Of a DNA stretch of 64,000 bases, positions 36,678 through 46,105 are shown one piece after another. Under the pieces are notes generated by a model, which was given only the letters and a program-made list of their open reading frames with translations, searched no databases and was not told the DNA's origin. The number at the start of each line of letters is the position of its first letter. Positions within the stretch are counted from its first letter, which is position 1. Source of the stretch: an uncultured Alphaproteobacteria bacterium (GTDB lineage Bacteria; Pseudomonadota; Alphaproteobacteria; HIMB59; GCA-002718135); contig CACKRO010000005.1 of assembly GCA_902602695.1 (NCBI GenBank), positions 1 through 64,000 of the forward strand, read 5' to 3'. The translations under genes were made by a program, and so were the position numbers.

Positions 36678-37716
36678 CATTAAGGAAATGAAAAAATTAA
36701 AAGATCATTCTGTTGATCTTGTTTTCGCTGACCCACCCTACAACCTCCAATTAAAAGATACTTTATACAGACCGGATCAAACAACGGTAGAAGCTGTTAC
36801 ACAGGATTGGGACAAGTTTAATACGTATAAAGAATATGATCAGTTTACCAATGCTTGGCTTAGTGAATGTAAACGTGTTTTAAAAAAAGGTGGAGCGCTT
36901 TGGGTCATAGGAAGTTACCATAATATTTTACGTGTAGGCTCTACTATTCAAGATGAAGGATTATGGATTTTAAATGATATCATTTGGCATAAAACAAATC
37001 CTATGCCAAATTTTCGTGGTACACGTTTTACAAATGCCCATGAAACATTATTGTGGTGCACAACATCAAGAGAAGCGAAATACACATTCAACTATCAAAA
37101 CCTCAAAGAACTAAATGAAGGAAAACAAATGCGTAGTGACTGGTATATTCCTATTTGTTCAGGAAAAGAAAGATTACGTAAAGATAACAATAAACGATCA
37201 CACCCAACACAAAAACCAGAAGCTCTCCTTTACCGAATTCTATTAGCCTCGACAAACAAAGGTGATCTTGTTCTTGATCCTTTTTCTGGAAGTGGGACAA
37301 CAGCTGTTGTTGCAAAAAAATTACAAAGAAACTTTATTGGCATAGAAAAAGATAAAGATTACGTTAAACTTTCAAAAGAACGATTAAAGAATACAAAAGT
37401 ATTGAAAGAAGAAGTTGTGACTATTGCAAAGAGCAGAAAAGAATTACCAAAAGTTCCTTTTGGTGAATTAGTAGAGCAAGGAATTATTCCACCTGGGGCA
37501 GTATTAACTGATAAAAAAGAACGCTTTAAAGCAACAGTTAGTATTGATGGAACACTTAAAATAAAAGATTTATCAGGTTCTATTCATCAAATGGGAGCAA
37601 AAATACAAGGACTGCCAAGTTGTAATGGCTGGGATTTTTGGCATATAAAAGATAAGTCAAAATCAATCCTACTTGACGAAATACGATCTAATTATCGTAA
37701 AGATAAACTGAATTAA
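36646..37716 (+). CDS. ccrM: CcrM-type adenine DNA methyltransferase (GANTC)
   Basis: [35 protein letters not shown]-terminal RAMA-type domain [24 protein letters not shown]...GWDFWHIK typical of CcrM. Confidence 0.93.
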   Translation: MKKNQIILGDSIKEMKKLKDHSVDLVFADPPYNLQLKDTLYRPDQTTVEAVTQDWDKFNTYKEYDQFTNAWLSECKRVLKKGGALWVIGSYHNILRVGSTIQDEGLWILNDIIWHKTNPMPNFRGTRFTNAHETLLWCTTSREAKYTFNYQNLKELNEGKQMRSDWYIPICSGKERLRKDNNKRSHPTQKPEALLYRILLASTNKGDLVLDPFSGSGTTAVVAKKLQRNFIGIEKDKDYVKLSKERLKNTKVLKEEVVTIAKSRKELPKVPFGELVEQGIIPPGAVLTDKKERFKATVSIDGTLKIKDLSGSIHQMGAKIQGLPSCNGWDFWHIKDKSKSILLDEIRSNYRKDKLN

Positions 37717-37752
37717 AAAAAATTTTCATTTTAAACTATTAAGTTTTCTGCT

Positions 37753-37779
37753 AGTTTTATTATTGTTCAAAATAAAACT
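37753..37779. other. AT-rich perfect inverted repeat (9-bp stem, 9-nt loop) between ccrM and rhodanese gene
   Basis: AGTTTTATT-attgttcaa-AATAAAACT. Confidence 0.5.
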
Positions 37780-37802
37780 GCTTATTAAATAAAAGGACTA
37801 TT

Positions 37803-38171
37803 ATGAAAAAATTTGAAGACTTAATGAGTGTTAAAAATGAAATTGAAAATATAACTGCAGAAGAAGCAAAAGAAAAACTTAATGATCCAAATGTGCAATT
37901 TATTGATGTTAGAGATAAAGAGAGTTTTGAAAAAGAAACTATTGGAAATGCAATGCATTTGGACAAGGCTTTTCTTGAATTTTATTTAGCCGAGGGTAGT
38001 CCTTTAGAAAATGAATTTTTTAAAAATAACCCAGATAAAGAATATGTGGTATTTTGTGGTGTTGGAGGGCAAGGAACTTTAGCCACTAAAACAATGCAGG
38101 ATATGGGTATTAAAAACGTTAAGAATATTACTGGCGGTATGGCAGAATGGAAAAAATTAAAAAATAATTAA
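37803..38171 (+). CDS. Rhodanese-like domain protein
   Basis: VQFIDVRDKESFEKETIGNAMHLDKAFLEFYL; active-site-type VVFCGVGGQGTLATKTMQDMG; NITGGMAEWK. Confidence 0.88.
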   Translation: MKKFEDLMSVKNEIENITAEEAKEKLNDPNVQFIDVRDKESFEKETIGNAMHLDKAFLEFYLAEGSPLENEFFKNNPDKEYVVFCGVGGQGTLATKTMQDMGIKNVKNITGGMAEWKKLKNN

Positions 38172-38182
38172 TTATAAGGAAT

Positions 38183-38599
38183 ATGCATAAAATATTACTT
38201 ATTTTTATAATTTCATATTTTTTTTCATTGCCAGCCATAACTTTTACAAATAAAAATTTTAAAGATAAGCAATTACTGTGTCCTAAATTATTATGGGGAG
38301 TTGAATTTATTTCTTCTAATAAAGTCAAAGTAATTGAAACAGATTTAAACAAGAATACTTCAATTAACGAATATTTCTATGAAACTGATTTAGATCTATC
38401 ATTTATTAATATATTCCAAAATGAAAATAATATTAGAGATAGAGTCTACTCTATTGAATTAAATACTCTGAGAGTTGATGTATGGGCAATGACAGGAGGA
38501 GGCTTTACAACAAGAGAAATGTTTCCCATGGGTTTGTGCGAATTTGTAGAAAATGATGATATTTTTTCCCAGATAAAAAATTTAAAATCAAACCAATAA
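38183..38599 (+). CDS. Hypothetical secreted protein
   Basis: Signal peptide-like MHKILLIFIISYFFSLPAITF; no recognised domain. Confidence 0.55.
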   Translation: MHKILLIFIISYFFSLPAITFTNKNFKDKQLLCPKLLWGVEFISSNKVKVIETDLNKNTSINEYFYETDLDLSFINIFQNENNIRDRVYSIELNTLRVDVWAMTGGGFTTREMFPMGLCEFVENDDIFSQIKNLKSNQ

Positions 38600-38621
38600 A
38601 TTTAAACCTTCATTAGTATTT

Positions 38622-41450
38622 CTAAAAATTGTACGTCAGCATTAATTCCGCCTCTTGATTTGGTTTAGCGCTAAAAGACTCACTAGCATTAAATCCTAAA
38701 TTAAAACCATGTATATTTTTTGATATACCAAGTTTAGCCTCTGCATTTTCATCACCAGCTAATGACAGGCTATATTGTGTCTCACGATTTGAAATAAAGT
38801 TAATAGCAAAGTCTATAGTATCTCTTTGTTCACTCTTGTTACCTTGAACCCTTCTATAACTGGAGTTAATATTTAAATAATCTCCAGCGATATATGTTAA
38901 CCCAATCATAGAGCTTAATAAATGATCAGAATTTGCTTTATGTGTGTATGTGTAAATTGTTGAAGTATCTGCTACATAATTCATCTTGGCATCTGATGAA
39001 TTACTAAAATTAGTAATAAATGTAAGCGAGCCAAATGGTCTTAATTTATTTTCATTAAGTTTAATATTATCACTAAATTCAAATCCAAATGAGGCTAAGC
39101 CATTTTCTATTCGTTGTTTTGCATAAGATAAAGCATCTGTTCCAGTTTCGGTATATCCATCAAGTTCAGTTAAACCTAAATCAAGTCGTCCAATTGGTGT
39201 TATATTAAAATCACCTCGGTCAATTGTTTTACCATAATTGATAGAACCAAATATTTGTGTTCCGTCTCGTGAGCCAGTTAATATATTTGAATTATGAACT
39301 CTTTTTAAATCACTTTCTATTAACCCAACGCCTAAGAATGTTTCGATAAAATTATTATCATCAAGTGGTCTTGTACGGTAGATGGAAAAATTCATATTTT
39401 CACTATCAATACTCGTTCCATTTGTTCCAATATCCGTATCTCTCTGACCATACTGAATAGCAAAACCAAGGAAGTCACTATCACTTAATTTTTTATCAAA
39501 TCCTAAAGCGACTGTTTGACCTTCAGTTTCTTGTGATGATGAATTTGTACTATCGCCAACTTTTGATACGCTTATTGTACCTGATGACCACGCGGACCAA
39601 TTATCAGGAATGATGGAAGGGGTATTTTTTTGTATACTGTCATTCGCTAACGAGGTGAGTATTGTATTGCCAACATCTATTTGTAAATTTTGGCTTGATA
39701 AATAGTCACTCAATCTATTTTGTCTTAAATATCGTAACCGATTTGAGACTGTATCAATAGACTGGCTAATATAATTTTTTGCTGTTTCACTTTGGGCATC
39801 TATTGAGCCAACAACATCTTTAATTGTTGTTGGATCCACCCTATTATTTACTGTAAAACTAAGGGCTGTTGTTGACGTTATACCCGTATAATCCTCATCA
39901 TTAGCATCGTCGAAAGCTCCAGAGTCAATTAAGACATAATATTCAACGCCATATTCAAAATCTGCAGATGGATTAATAGTTATTTGTGATGTTCCGCTTC
40001 CCGTTACATTACTCGCTGTAGAAGCAATTGTTTCAACCGTAGTACCACCAGATGTTTTATAAATTACTATATCACCATCATCAGCATTAACACTTTCACT
40101 AAAATTTAGAACTATATTAGCATCAATTGCAACATCTGTTGCGTCATCAGCTGGTACGGATGAAACTAAAGTTGGGGCTGAATTTGCTGTTGTAAAACTT
40201 AATGCTGTTGTTGAAGTTATGCCCGCATAAGATGCATCACTTCCATCATCAAAAGCGTCTTCATGAATTAAAACATAATATTCTGTATTCTCTTCTAAAT
40301 CCGAGCTTGGATTAATTGTTATTGTGGTTGTTCCAGTTCCTGTAACTTGATCACTTGTGACATCAATTGTTTCAACAGTAGTGTCACCAGATGTTTTCTT
40401 AATAGTTATATTACCCTCTTCCACATCCATAGCTTCACTAAAAGTAAGAACTATATTAGCATCAAGTGCAACATTTGTAGCATTATCTGCTGGTGAAAAA
40501 GTTACTGTTGGGGTCGATAAATTATAAGCTGCAGGTAATCGATGTTGTCTTATTCTATCCTGATGATTTACAGCAAGAAACAATTCTCTTCCATCACAAC
40601 TACTACATCTATTTAATTCTATAGCAAAGGCCCCGGTACCTGTACCACCCTTACTTTCAACGAATGTAGCAGTTGTAAGATCATAACCCGTTGTTAAAAC
40701 ATATTCATCTACTTGACCATCCTGTAATACAAACATTGTCGTTCCATCACGGCTAAATATCACTGATCGTGGATTTGCAGATTCCGCTGAAATATCAAGG
40801 CTTTGGCTTGACTGATAACTAATGGTTGAATTGGTTGAATCTAAATCAAATCCAACTGATAAACTATACACATCAATCCGATCATTTGTTAAATCAGCAA
40901 CAAATAATTTGGTACCATCACTATTGAACGCAAAGCCCGAGGAGTTACCAGCACTTGAATTTGGTGTAGTTAATATTAAATCAACGGGATCTGTTAATGT
41001 GAGAATATCAAAAGCTGTAGTAAGAGTAAATTCTCTTAAAGTGGTGCTAGCTCCTGCCAAAAAAAACATTTTGGTACCATCACTATTGAAACGAAGTGAA
41101 TAAGGAAATTCTACTTTACTATTAAGTACATCACCCTCATTTTTACCAACCTTAGATCTTGGGGTGATAGTTGATGATAAATCAAAACCTACTGATAAAT
41201 CAAATTGACGTATTCCCTGCTGTGTACCACCTGCTCCAGAAACAAACATTTTCGTACCATCATTATTGAATGTTATACCTCTAGGGTACTTAATTACATT
41301 ATCTCCACTGTTAGGAACCTGGTATTCAGTTGGATTAGCTAAATTTCCTGCTTCAACAGTATTAGTAAAAAAACAATTTAAGAATAATAATAATAATAAT
41401 AATAAAAGATAAATTGAATATTTTTTTATTTTGACCAAACTTACAAACAT
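38622..41450 (-). CDS. Autotransporter-like surface protein: beta-propeller-like repeats, two SbsA/Big_5-like Ig domains, C-terminal beta-barrel
   Basis: Repeated FN(S/N)DGTKMFV units; two copies of (P/S)ADxATxVAxDANIVLxFSExx...AxSFT; aromatic-terminated C-terminal strand ELMLTYNF. Confidence 0.78.
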   Translation of the reverse strand: MFVSLVKIKKYSIYLLLLLLLLFLNCFFTNTVEAGNLANPTEYQVPNSGDNVIKYPRGITFNNDGTKMFVSGAGGTQQGIRQFDLSVGFDLSSTITPRSKVGKNEGDVLNSKVEFPYSLRFNSDGTKMFFLAGASTTLREFTLTTAFDILTLTDPVDLILTTPNSSAGNSSGFAFNSDGTKLFVADLTNDRIDVYSLSVGFDLDSTNSTISYQSSQSLDISAESANPRSVIFSRDGTTMFVLQDGQVDEYVLTTGYDLTTATFVESKGGTGTGAFAIELNRCSSCDGRELFLAVNHQDRIRQHRLPAAYNLSTPTVTFSPADNATNVALDANIVLTFSEAMDVEEGNITIKKTSGDTTVETIDVTSDQVTGTGTTTITINPSSDLEENTEYYVLIHEDAFDDGSDASYAGITSTTALSFTTANSAPTLVSSVPADDATDVAIDANIVLNFSESVNADDGDIVIYKTSGGTTVETIASTASNVTGSGTSQITINPSADFEYGVEYYVLIDSGAFDDANDEDYTGITSTTALSFTVNNRVDPTTIKDVVGSIDAQSETAKNYISQSIDTVSNRLRYLRQNRLSDYLSSQNLQIDVGNTILTSLANDSIQKNTPSIIPDNWSAWSSGTISVSKVGDSTNSSSQETEGQTVALGFDKKLSDSDFLGFAIQYGQRDTDIGTNGTSIDSENMNFSIYRTRPLDDNNFIETFLGVGLIESDLKRVHNSNILTGSRDGTQIFGSINYGKTIDRGDFNITPIGRLDLGLTELDGYTETGTDALSYAKQRIENGLASFGFEFSDNIKLNENKLRPFGSLTFITNFSNSSDAKMNYVADTSTIYTYTHKANSDHLLSSMIGLTYIAGDYLNINSSYRRVQGNKSEQRDTIDFAINFISNRETQYSLSLAGDENAEAKLGISKNIHGFNLGFNASESFSAKPNQEAELMLTYNF
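39843..40500. repeat. Two tandem copies of a ~300-bp Ig-like-domain coding unit
   Basis: Encoded TSTTALSFT, DANIVL(T/N)FSE, (T/S)xSGxTTVETI, TGxGTxxITINPS occur once per unit in the 38622-41450 protein. Confidence 0.7.
41383..41403. repeat. (AAT)7 trinucleotide microsatellite inside signal-peptide coding sequence
   Basis: aataataataataataataat; reads as seven TTA Leu codons on the minus strand (YLLLLLLLLFLN). Confidence 0.95.
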
Positions 41451-41559
41451 AAAAAACTTTAAGTAACGTTTGGCCTTTTTTGTTTTGAAATAGGGCTAGT
41501 GACCGACCTATTTATATAATTATCAGTCTTTTTAAGTATTTTTTTTAAATTTAATAGAA

Positions 41560-42876
41560 TTATTCTTGGATGCGGCCATAAATTCTAGGCATGTAGACAA
41601 ACAGAGTGAGTGCTCTTGCAATAAAGAAAAGGCAAAGAGACAACCATAATCCTGTATTCCCAAAACTTGCAATTAAAAAGAAAGAGACAACAATATAGAT
41701 GGCAACAGAGACGATCATGGCATTTCGCAGTTCAGTTGTTTGCGAAGCGCCAACAAAGATACCATCAAATTGAAAACAAAAAGAAGCCGCAAAAGGAATA
41801 ATAATAATCCAGTAAGAATAAGAAAAGCTGATCTCTCTTATATTTGGTAAGTCTGTCATTGTGATAATGTAATAATTTTTGCTCAAGAAAAAGATGACAC
41901 AAATTATTAATCCTGTTGCCGTACTTAAAATAAAGGAATTTTTTATCACGTCATTTAATAACTGTCGGTTTTTTGATCCAATAGAGTATCCAACAATCCC
42001 TTCTGTGGAGAAGGCATAAGCATCAAGAACATAAGCAGATAACATAATAAAATTTAGGAGAATTGTATTGGCGGCTACTGTTTCTTCACTAATGGAATTA
42101 CCAAGATAGGTAAAATATAAGAAGGCAAAAGCAAGAAGAAGGGACCTAATAAATATATTTACATTAATATTAAAAATGGTTTTAACTTTTTTTGGATCAA
42201 ATATTTTGTTTGTACTGAATTCTAATTTCGTAATCTTACTAAGTGCAAAGAAAGTATAAAATAAAAAAATAATTGTTGTAAGAGTTGAGGCAACAAGTGT
42301 TCCTAAAGCAACACCGAAAACATTAAAATTAAAATATAAAACAAAAACTAAACTAAAAATTATATTTGCAATTGAATAAAAACCCACAATAATGCTTGAT
42401 GTTTTTGTTTTTTGGAGACCAATGAATAAACCAGTAATGACAAAAATAGTAAGCTCGCCAAAAGTAGAATAAATACGAAGATTAAAATAATCTTTAAAAT
42501 ATCTTTTGGTGTCTGATGATAACTCAAATACTGATAAAGAAACCTGAAAGATATAACTTTGTAAAAGTATTAAGAGTAAAGAAATAATAATGACAAAAGC
42601 TATGTTTCTAAGAAAAATATTTACAACCTCTTGATAATCATTTGAACCATCTGCTTGTGCTACTAAGCCAACTGTTCCTGATCGCAAAAAACCAAAACTA
42701 CCAAAAAGAATAGAGAAGACACTTGCTGCAATACTCGTTGCAACCAAATAACTTGCATTGTCTAGATTACCCATTAATCCTGTATCAACGATAGCTACAA
42801 ATGGAATGACTAAGTTGGCAAAAAAAATAGGAATGGATAATTTAAAAATATTTTGGATCGATGATCTTGGAGTCAT
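41560..42876 (-). CDS. MATE family efflux transporter
   Basis: ANLVIPFVAIVDTGLMGNLDNASYLVATSIAASVFSI...FGFLRSGTVGLVAQA: DinF/MATE hallmarks. Confidence 0.9.
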   Translation of the reverse strand: MTPRSSIQNIFKLSIPIFFANLVIPFVAIVDTGLMGNLDNASYLVATSIAASVFSILFGSFGFLRSGTVGLVAQADGSNDYQEVVNIFLRNIAFVIIISLLLILLQSYIFQVSLSVFELSSDTKRYFKDYFNLRIYSTFGELTIFVITGLFIGLQKTKTSSIIVGFYSIANIIFSLVFVLYFNFNVFGVALGTLVASTLTTIIFLFYTFFALSKITKLEFSTNKIFDPKKVKTIFNINVNIFIRSLLLAFAFLYFTYLGNSISEETVAANTILLNFIMLSAYVLDAYAFSTEGIVGYSIGSKNRQLLNDVIKNSFILSTATGLIICVIFFLSKNYYIITMTDLPNIREISFSYSYWIIIIPFAASFCFQFDGIFVGASQTTELRNAMIVSVAIYIVVSFFLIASFGNTGLWLSLCLFFIARALTLFVYMPRIYGRIQE

Positions 42877-42995
42877 GTTAAAGATAAATTTTATATTAGT
42901 AAAATTTGATAATAAACTATTTATCTAATGTCTAAAGGATCAAATTTATCACTATCTTTATTTCGAAAATCTTATAAAGCTCAAATTAATTTAAG

Positions 42996-43475
42996 ATGAA
43001 AATTGGCAGATACAAATACGAATTTGATTTCTTTAGTTGGATAAAAAAAACAGAACTAGTTGAACTAGAAAGTGTGAACCCAACTGATGATCCAGTGCGT
43101 CCAGAACTTGATAACGAATTTCGTACTTCAAAGGGCAGAAAAATTTTTGGTCTGAAATATAAAGATGACATTGAAGGTATTGCCTGTTTTGCTTTTACGA
43201 ATGAAATTCCTGCAACCATTAAGGAAATGGATTTGATGAGTGTGAAGGAAGATGAAGCTTCTATTCCAATCGCCTATACAGTTTGGTCATTTAAAAAAGG
43301 TGCTGGAAAGAAAATTATGAAGGAATTACAAAAATATATTAAATCAAAAGATCAATTTGAAAGTATCGTTACTCTTTCTCCTTTAACTCCAGTGGCAACA
43401 CACTATCATATTCGTAATGGAGCACGATTAATAAAAATTAATCCAACAACACAAAATTTTGAGTATAAAATTTAA
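42996..43475 (+). CDS. Hypothetical protein (possibly GNAT-like, tentative)
   Basis: Long ORF with a good start; no decisive motif. Confidence 0.5.
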   Translation: MKIGRYKYEFDFFSWIKKTELVELESVNPTDDPVRPELDNEFRTSKGRKIFGLKYKDDIEGIACFAFTNEIPATIKEMDLMSVKEDEASIPIAYTVWSFKKGAGKKIMKELQKYIKSKDQFESIVTLSPLTPVATHYHIRNGARLIKINPTTQNFEYKI

Positions 43476-43481
43476 AAGTAA

Positions 43482-44165
43482 TTAGTCTGTTAAAGCAATA
43501 CTGACTGTTGGTTCATTCGGCCACATTCTACAAGTTCCACCTGCATCAACTGCGCCACCTACTGCTGTCGATACATCAAATGATACTTTTATTTTTGGAG
43601 ATACAAGACCAACTGTATAACTACTAGTTAAGGCGTAAATTAATTGCATTTGAGTAGCTGATGGTGAACCCACGCTCATAGACACTGCTGAACTTGGACT
43701 AGAATAGGCAATTTGAATATTGCTTCCAGAGCCATAATTACCGGCATCAACTATTTCAAAAGTTGTATTAGTTTTACCAGAAGTATCATCTTTTGTTCCT
43801 ACATGCATGGTTGTTGCATTAGCCTCCGTACTTCCATCAGTAGTACATGTTCCATTTGATCCATCAGTAACAGTTCCGCTTATTGTAAATGTTCTATCAA
43901 GAGTAACCCTCAAATGACTGAAAGTTTGTCCAATTGGTAATCCAGATGTTGATCCAAATTTTGCTGCTTCAGCACCTGCTGAAAGATTTGCAATATTAAC
44001 ACTCTGCGAACCTGAAGCCACTTCCGTTGGCGAAGAACATGTCACTTCTCCACACAGTTCTACTTTTAGCATAGTAACAGTGTAAGTATCTGCAGAACCA
44101 GAAGCTCCAAAAAGTTTAAAAGAAATTAATATAAATGAACAAAAAACTATTAGAAAATTTTTCAT
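43482..44165 (-). CDS. Hypothetical secreted protein, Ser/Thr/Gly-rich
   Basis: Signal peptide MKNFLIVFCSFILISFKLFGASG; low-complexity beta-rich composition; directly downstream of the inverse-autotransporter-like gene. Confidence 0.65.
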   Translation of the reverse strand: MKNFLIVFCSFILISFKLFGASGSADTYTVTMLKVELCGEVTCSSPTEVASGSQSVNIANLSAGAEAAKFGSTSGLPIGQTFSHLRVTLDRTFTISGTVTDGSNGTCTTDGSTEANATTMHVGTKDDTSGKTNTTFEIVDAGNYGSGSNIQIAYSSPSSAVSMSVGSPSATQMQLIYALTSSYTVGLVSPKIKVSFDVSTAVGGAVDAGGTCRMWPNEPTVSIALTD

Positions 44166-45049
44166 TAATTTGACCTTGCCATTACTACACCTGATCCTTC
44201 AGACTCAATTATTTGTTTATTAGTTCTTCTAACTATACTTAATAATTCAGTGCTCATATCAAACTGAACAAAAGCTTTTTCACTTACAAATTCTGTTGAA
44301 GCAGTTGGTGTTTCTCTTGGAGGATAGATAAAGGTTATTTTTGCAAAATTATCGGTTCCAGAAATATTATTATCATCAAAACCCACTTCGGCTATTAAAT
44401 TTGGCGTTAATGCCATTTCTAAGCTTAATTTTTCACCTTTAGAATCTTTAGAATTTTTTTCAGCTTCCCAATTATAAGAGTTCCCGATTACATTAACCCA
44501 TGGAATATAAGGAACTTGACCAACAACACTAATATCATATCCATCAAGTGTTCTTTCAGTAAAACTACCAACAGTTTTTGCGCCACTAATTCCAGAATAG
44601 TAATTACCTAATACTTCAAAAGTAGATGATCGAAGTTCCACTCCAATACTAGACCTTGCATTTCCTTCTTCATCATAATCAAAGAAAACATTTGCGCCTG
44701 TCATGGAATTTTTACTATCTGATAATTTTCTGTATCCAACACCAATATTTCCGGCTAATCTGCTATCACCTCTTATTTTGTGATCACTTAATTGTAACTG
44801 GATAAATGTTGCATCAACACTGTGGTGTATGGCTATTGGTCTTACAGTAACAATAGAAAACTCAGGCTTGTAATCCTCTCCCATATCAATGCGAACCTGG
44901 GTATCACCTTCACCATCTAATATATTTTCTACAGCGTTAGATAATCCAGAGGTAAATCTTTCAACTAGTCCTTGTTTAACTTTTTCTTCATCGCCGGCAA
45001 AAACATTAAAGGAAATAACAAAAGTTGTTAAGAATATTACTAAACGCAT
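44165..45049 (-). CDS. Inverse autotransporter (intimin/invasin-type) beta-barrel domain protein without passenger
   Basis: Signal peptide, then NIGVGYRKLSDSKNSMTGANVFFDYDEEGNARSSIGVELRSSTFEVLGNYYSGIS...ERTLDGYDISVVGQVPYIPWVNVIGNSYNWE; closing linker-like STELLSIVRRTNKQIIES. Confidence 0.78.
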   Translation of the reverse strand: MRLVIFLTTFVISFNVFAGDEEKVKQGLVERFTSGLSNAVENILDGEGDTQVRIDMGEDYKPEFSIVTVRPIAIHHSVDATFIQLQLSDHKIRGDSRLAGNIGVGYRKLSDSKNSMTGANVFFDYDEEGNARSSIGVELRSSTFEVLGNYYSGISGAKTVGSFTERTLDGYDISVVGQVPYIPWVNVIGNSYNWEAEKNSKDSKGEKLSLEMALTPNLIAEVGFDDNNISGTDNFAKITFIYPPRETPTASTEFVSEKAFVQFDMSTELLSIVRRTNKQIIESEGSGVVMARSN

Positions 45050-45099
45050 AATTATTTATAATCTAATATTGAAAAAATATAAGTATTTTTTAAAAATAT

Positions 45100-45987
45100 T
45101 TACTTCCACTCTCGAAACCAATTAGTTTCAGCATATTCTGATAACTTATATGTACACCAATAAGAATTTTTTTTTATTTTGTTAAACTTTTTATGATTAT
45201 ATCTTTTTGGCCAATCATCTTCAAAACCATAAGATCCTCCATGAGCCCTACCTGATCTTTCTGCTAAATAACAGACCATAGGCAATGGATCATATGGATC
45301 ATCAGACGTTGGCGTCATATAAACTGAGTCTTTCAAATCAGGGCAACTTTCATCACCATGTTCATAAATCATTTTACCAAGAATATAATGATTGTTTTCA
45401 TTACTGAGAACACTAGGGCCACTAACATGGCCGTTTCGATTTCCTTTCGTACATTTCCATGAAAAACCATTACCATGAAGTAATTCGTGAATTGTAATTT
45501 TTATAATATCTTCTCTGGAGCCAGCTCTCTTTATAAATGTATAACCTGAGTGAACACCCATTTGCCCACCATCCCTATGTGTAAAGCTATCAACAAATGA
45601 GTAATATAATTTTTTCGGATTATTAAAACCAAGATTTTGAATAAAATAATCTGGATAATTATTATTCCATCCTTTTTTTGTGCCTTTCTTATCAAGTCTT
45701 ACAAAAGAAATATCTAATTTACCATCTTGCCTATAATCTAATTTATATTTCTGTTTATTACCGGTAAGCTCAAACATTTTCTGATTCATTTCTTCAATTA
45801 TTTTTTCCAATTCACCATTAATGTCTAACTCATTGTCTTTTCCATTTATATCAAGCATATAAATAAAATGGATTTGGTAATCATCATTTGTATCTGGTTG
45901 GTCTTCAAAAAATCTACCATTTTTAAGATCTGAAGCATTTGCTGAATTAAAGATTAAAATCAGGGTAATTATAAAAATATATTTCAT
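45100..45987 (-). CDS. Hypothetical secreted protein with HExxH motif (putative metallopeptidase-like)
   Basis: Signal peptide MKYIFIITLILIFNSANA; IKITIHELLHGNGFSW. Confidence 0.55.
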   Translation of the reverse strand: MKYIFIITLILIFNSANASDLKNGRFFEDQPDTNDDYQIHFIYMLDINGKDNELDINGELEKIIEEMNQKMFELTGNKQKYKLDYRQDGKLDISFVRLDKKGTKKGWNNNYPDYFIQNLGFNNPKKLYYSFVDSFTHRDGGQMGVHSGYTFIKRAGSREDIIKITIHELLHGNGFSWKCTKGNRNGHVSGPSVLSNENNHYILGKMIYEHGDESCPDLKDSVYMTPTSDDPYDPLPMVCYLAERSGRAHGGSYGFEDDWPKRYNHKKFNKIKKNSYWCTYKLSEYAETNWFREWK

Positions 45988-46105
45988 AATATAATTAAAT
46001 ATTAAATTTTTTATTAACTCAACTAAGTTTAAAAAATATTCCCTTTTAATTTTAAAATATGAACTATTTACTTAACAAATCGATATAAATTAAATATTGT
46101 TGGAA

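Noticed and set aside
37753-37779. AT-rich hairpin after ccrM as a rho-independent terminator
   Set aside because: Stem is almost all A-T and not followed by a U-tract; reported only as an inverted repeat.
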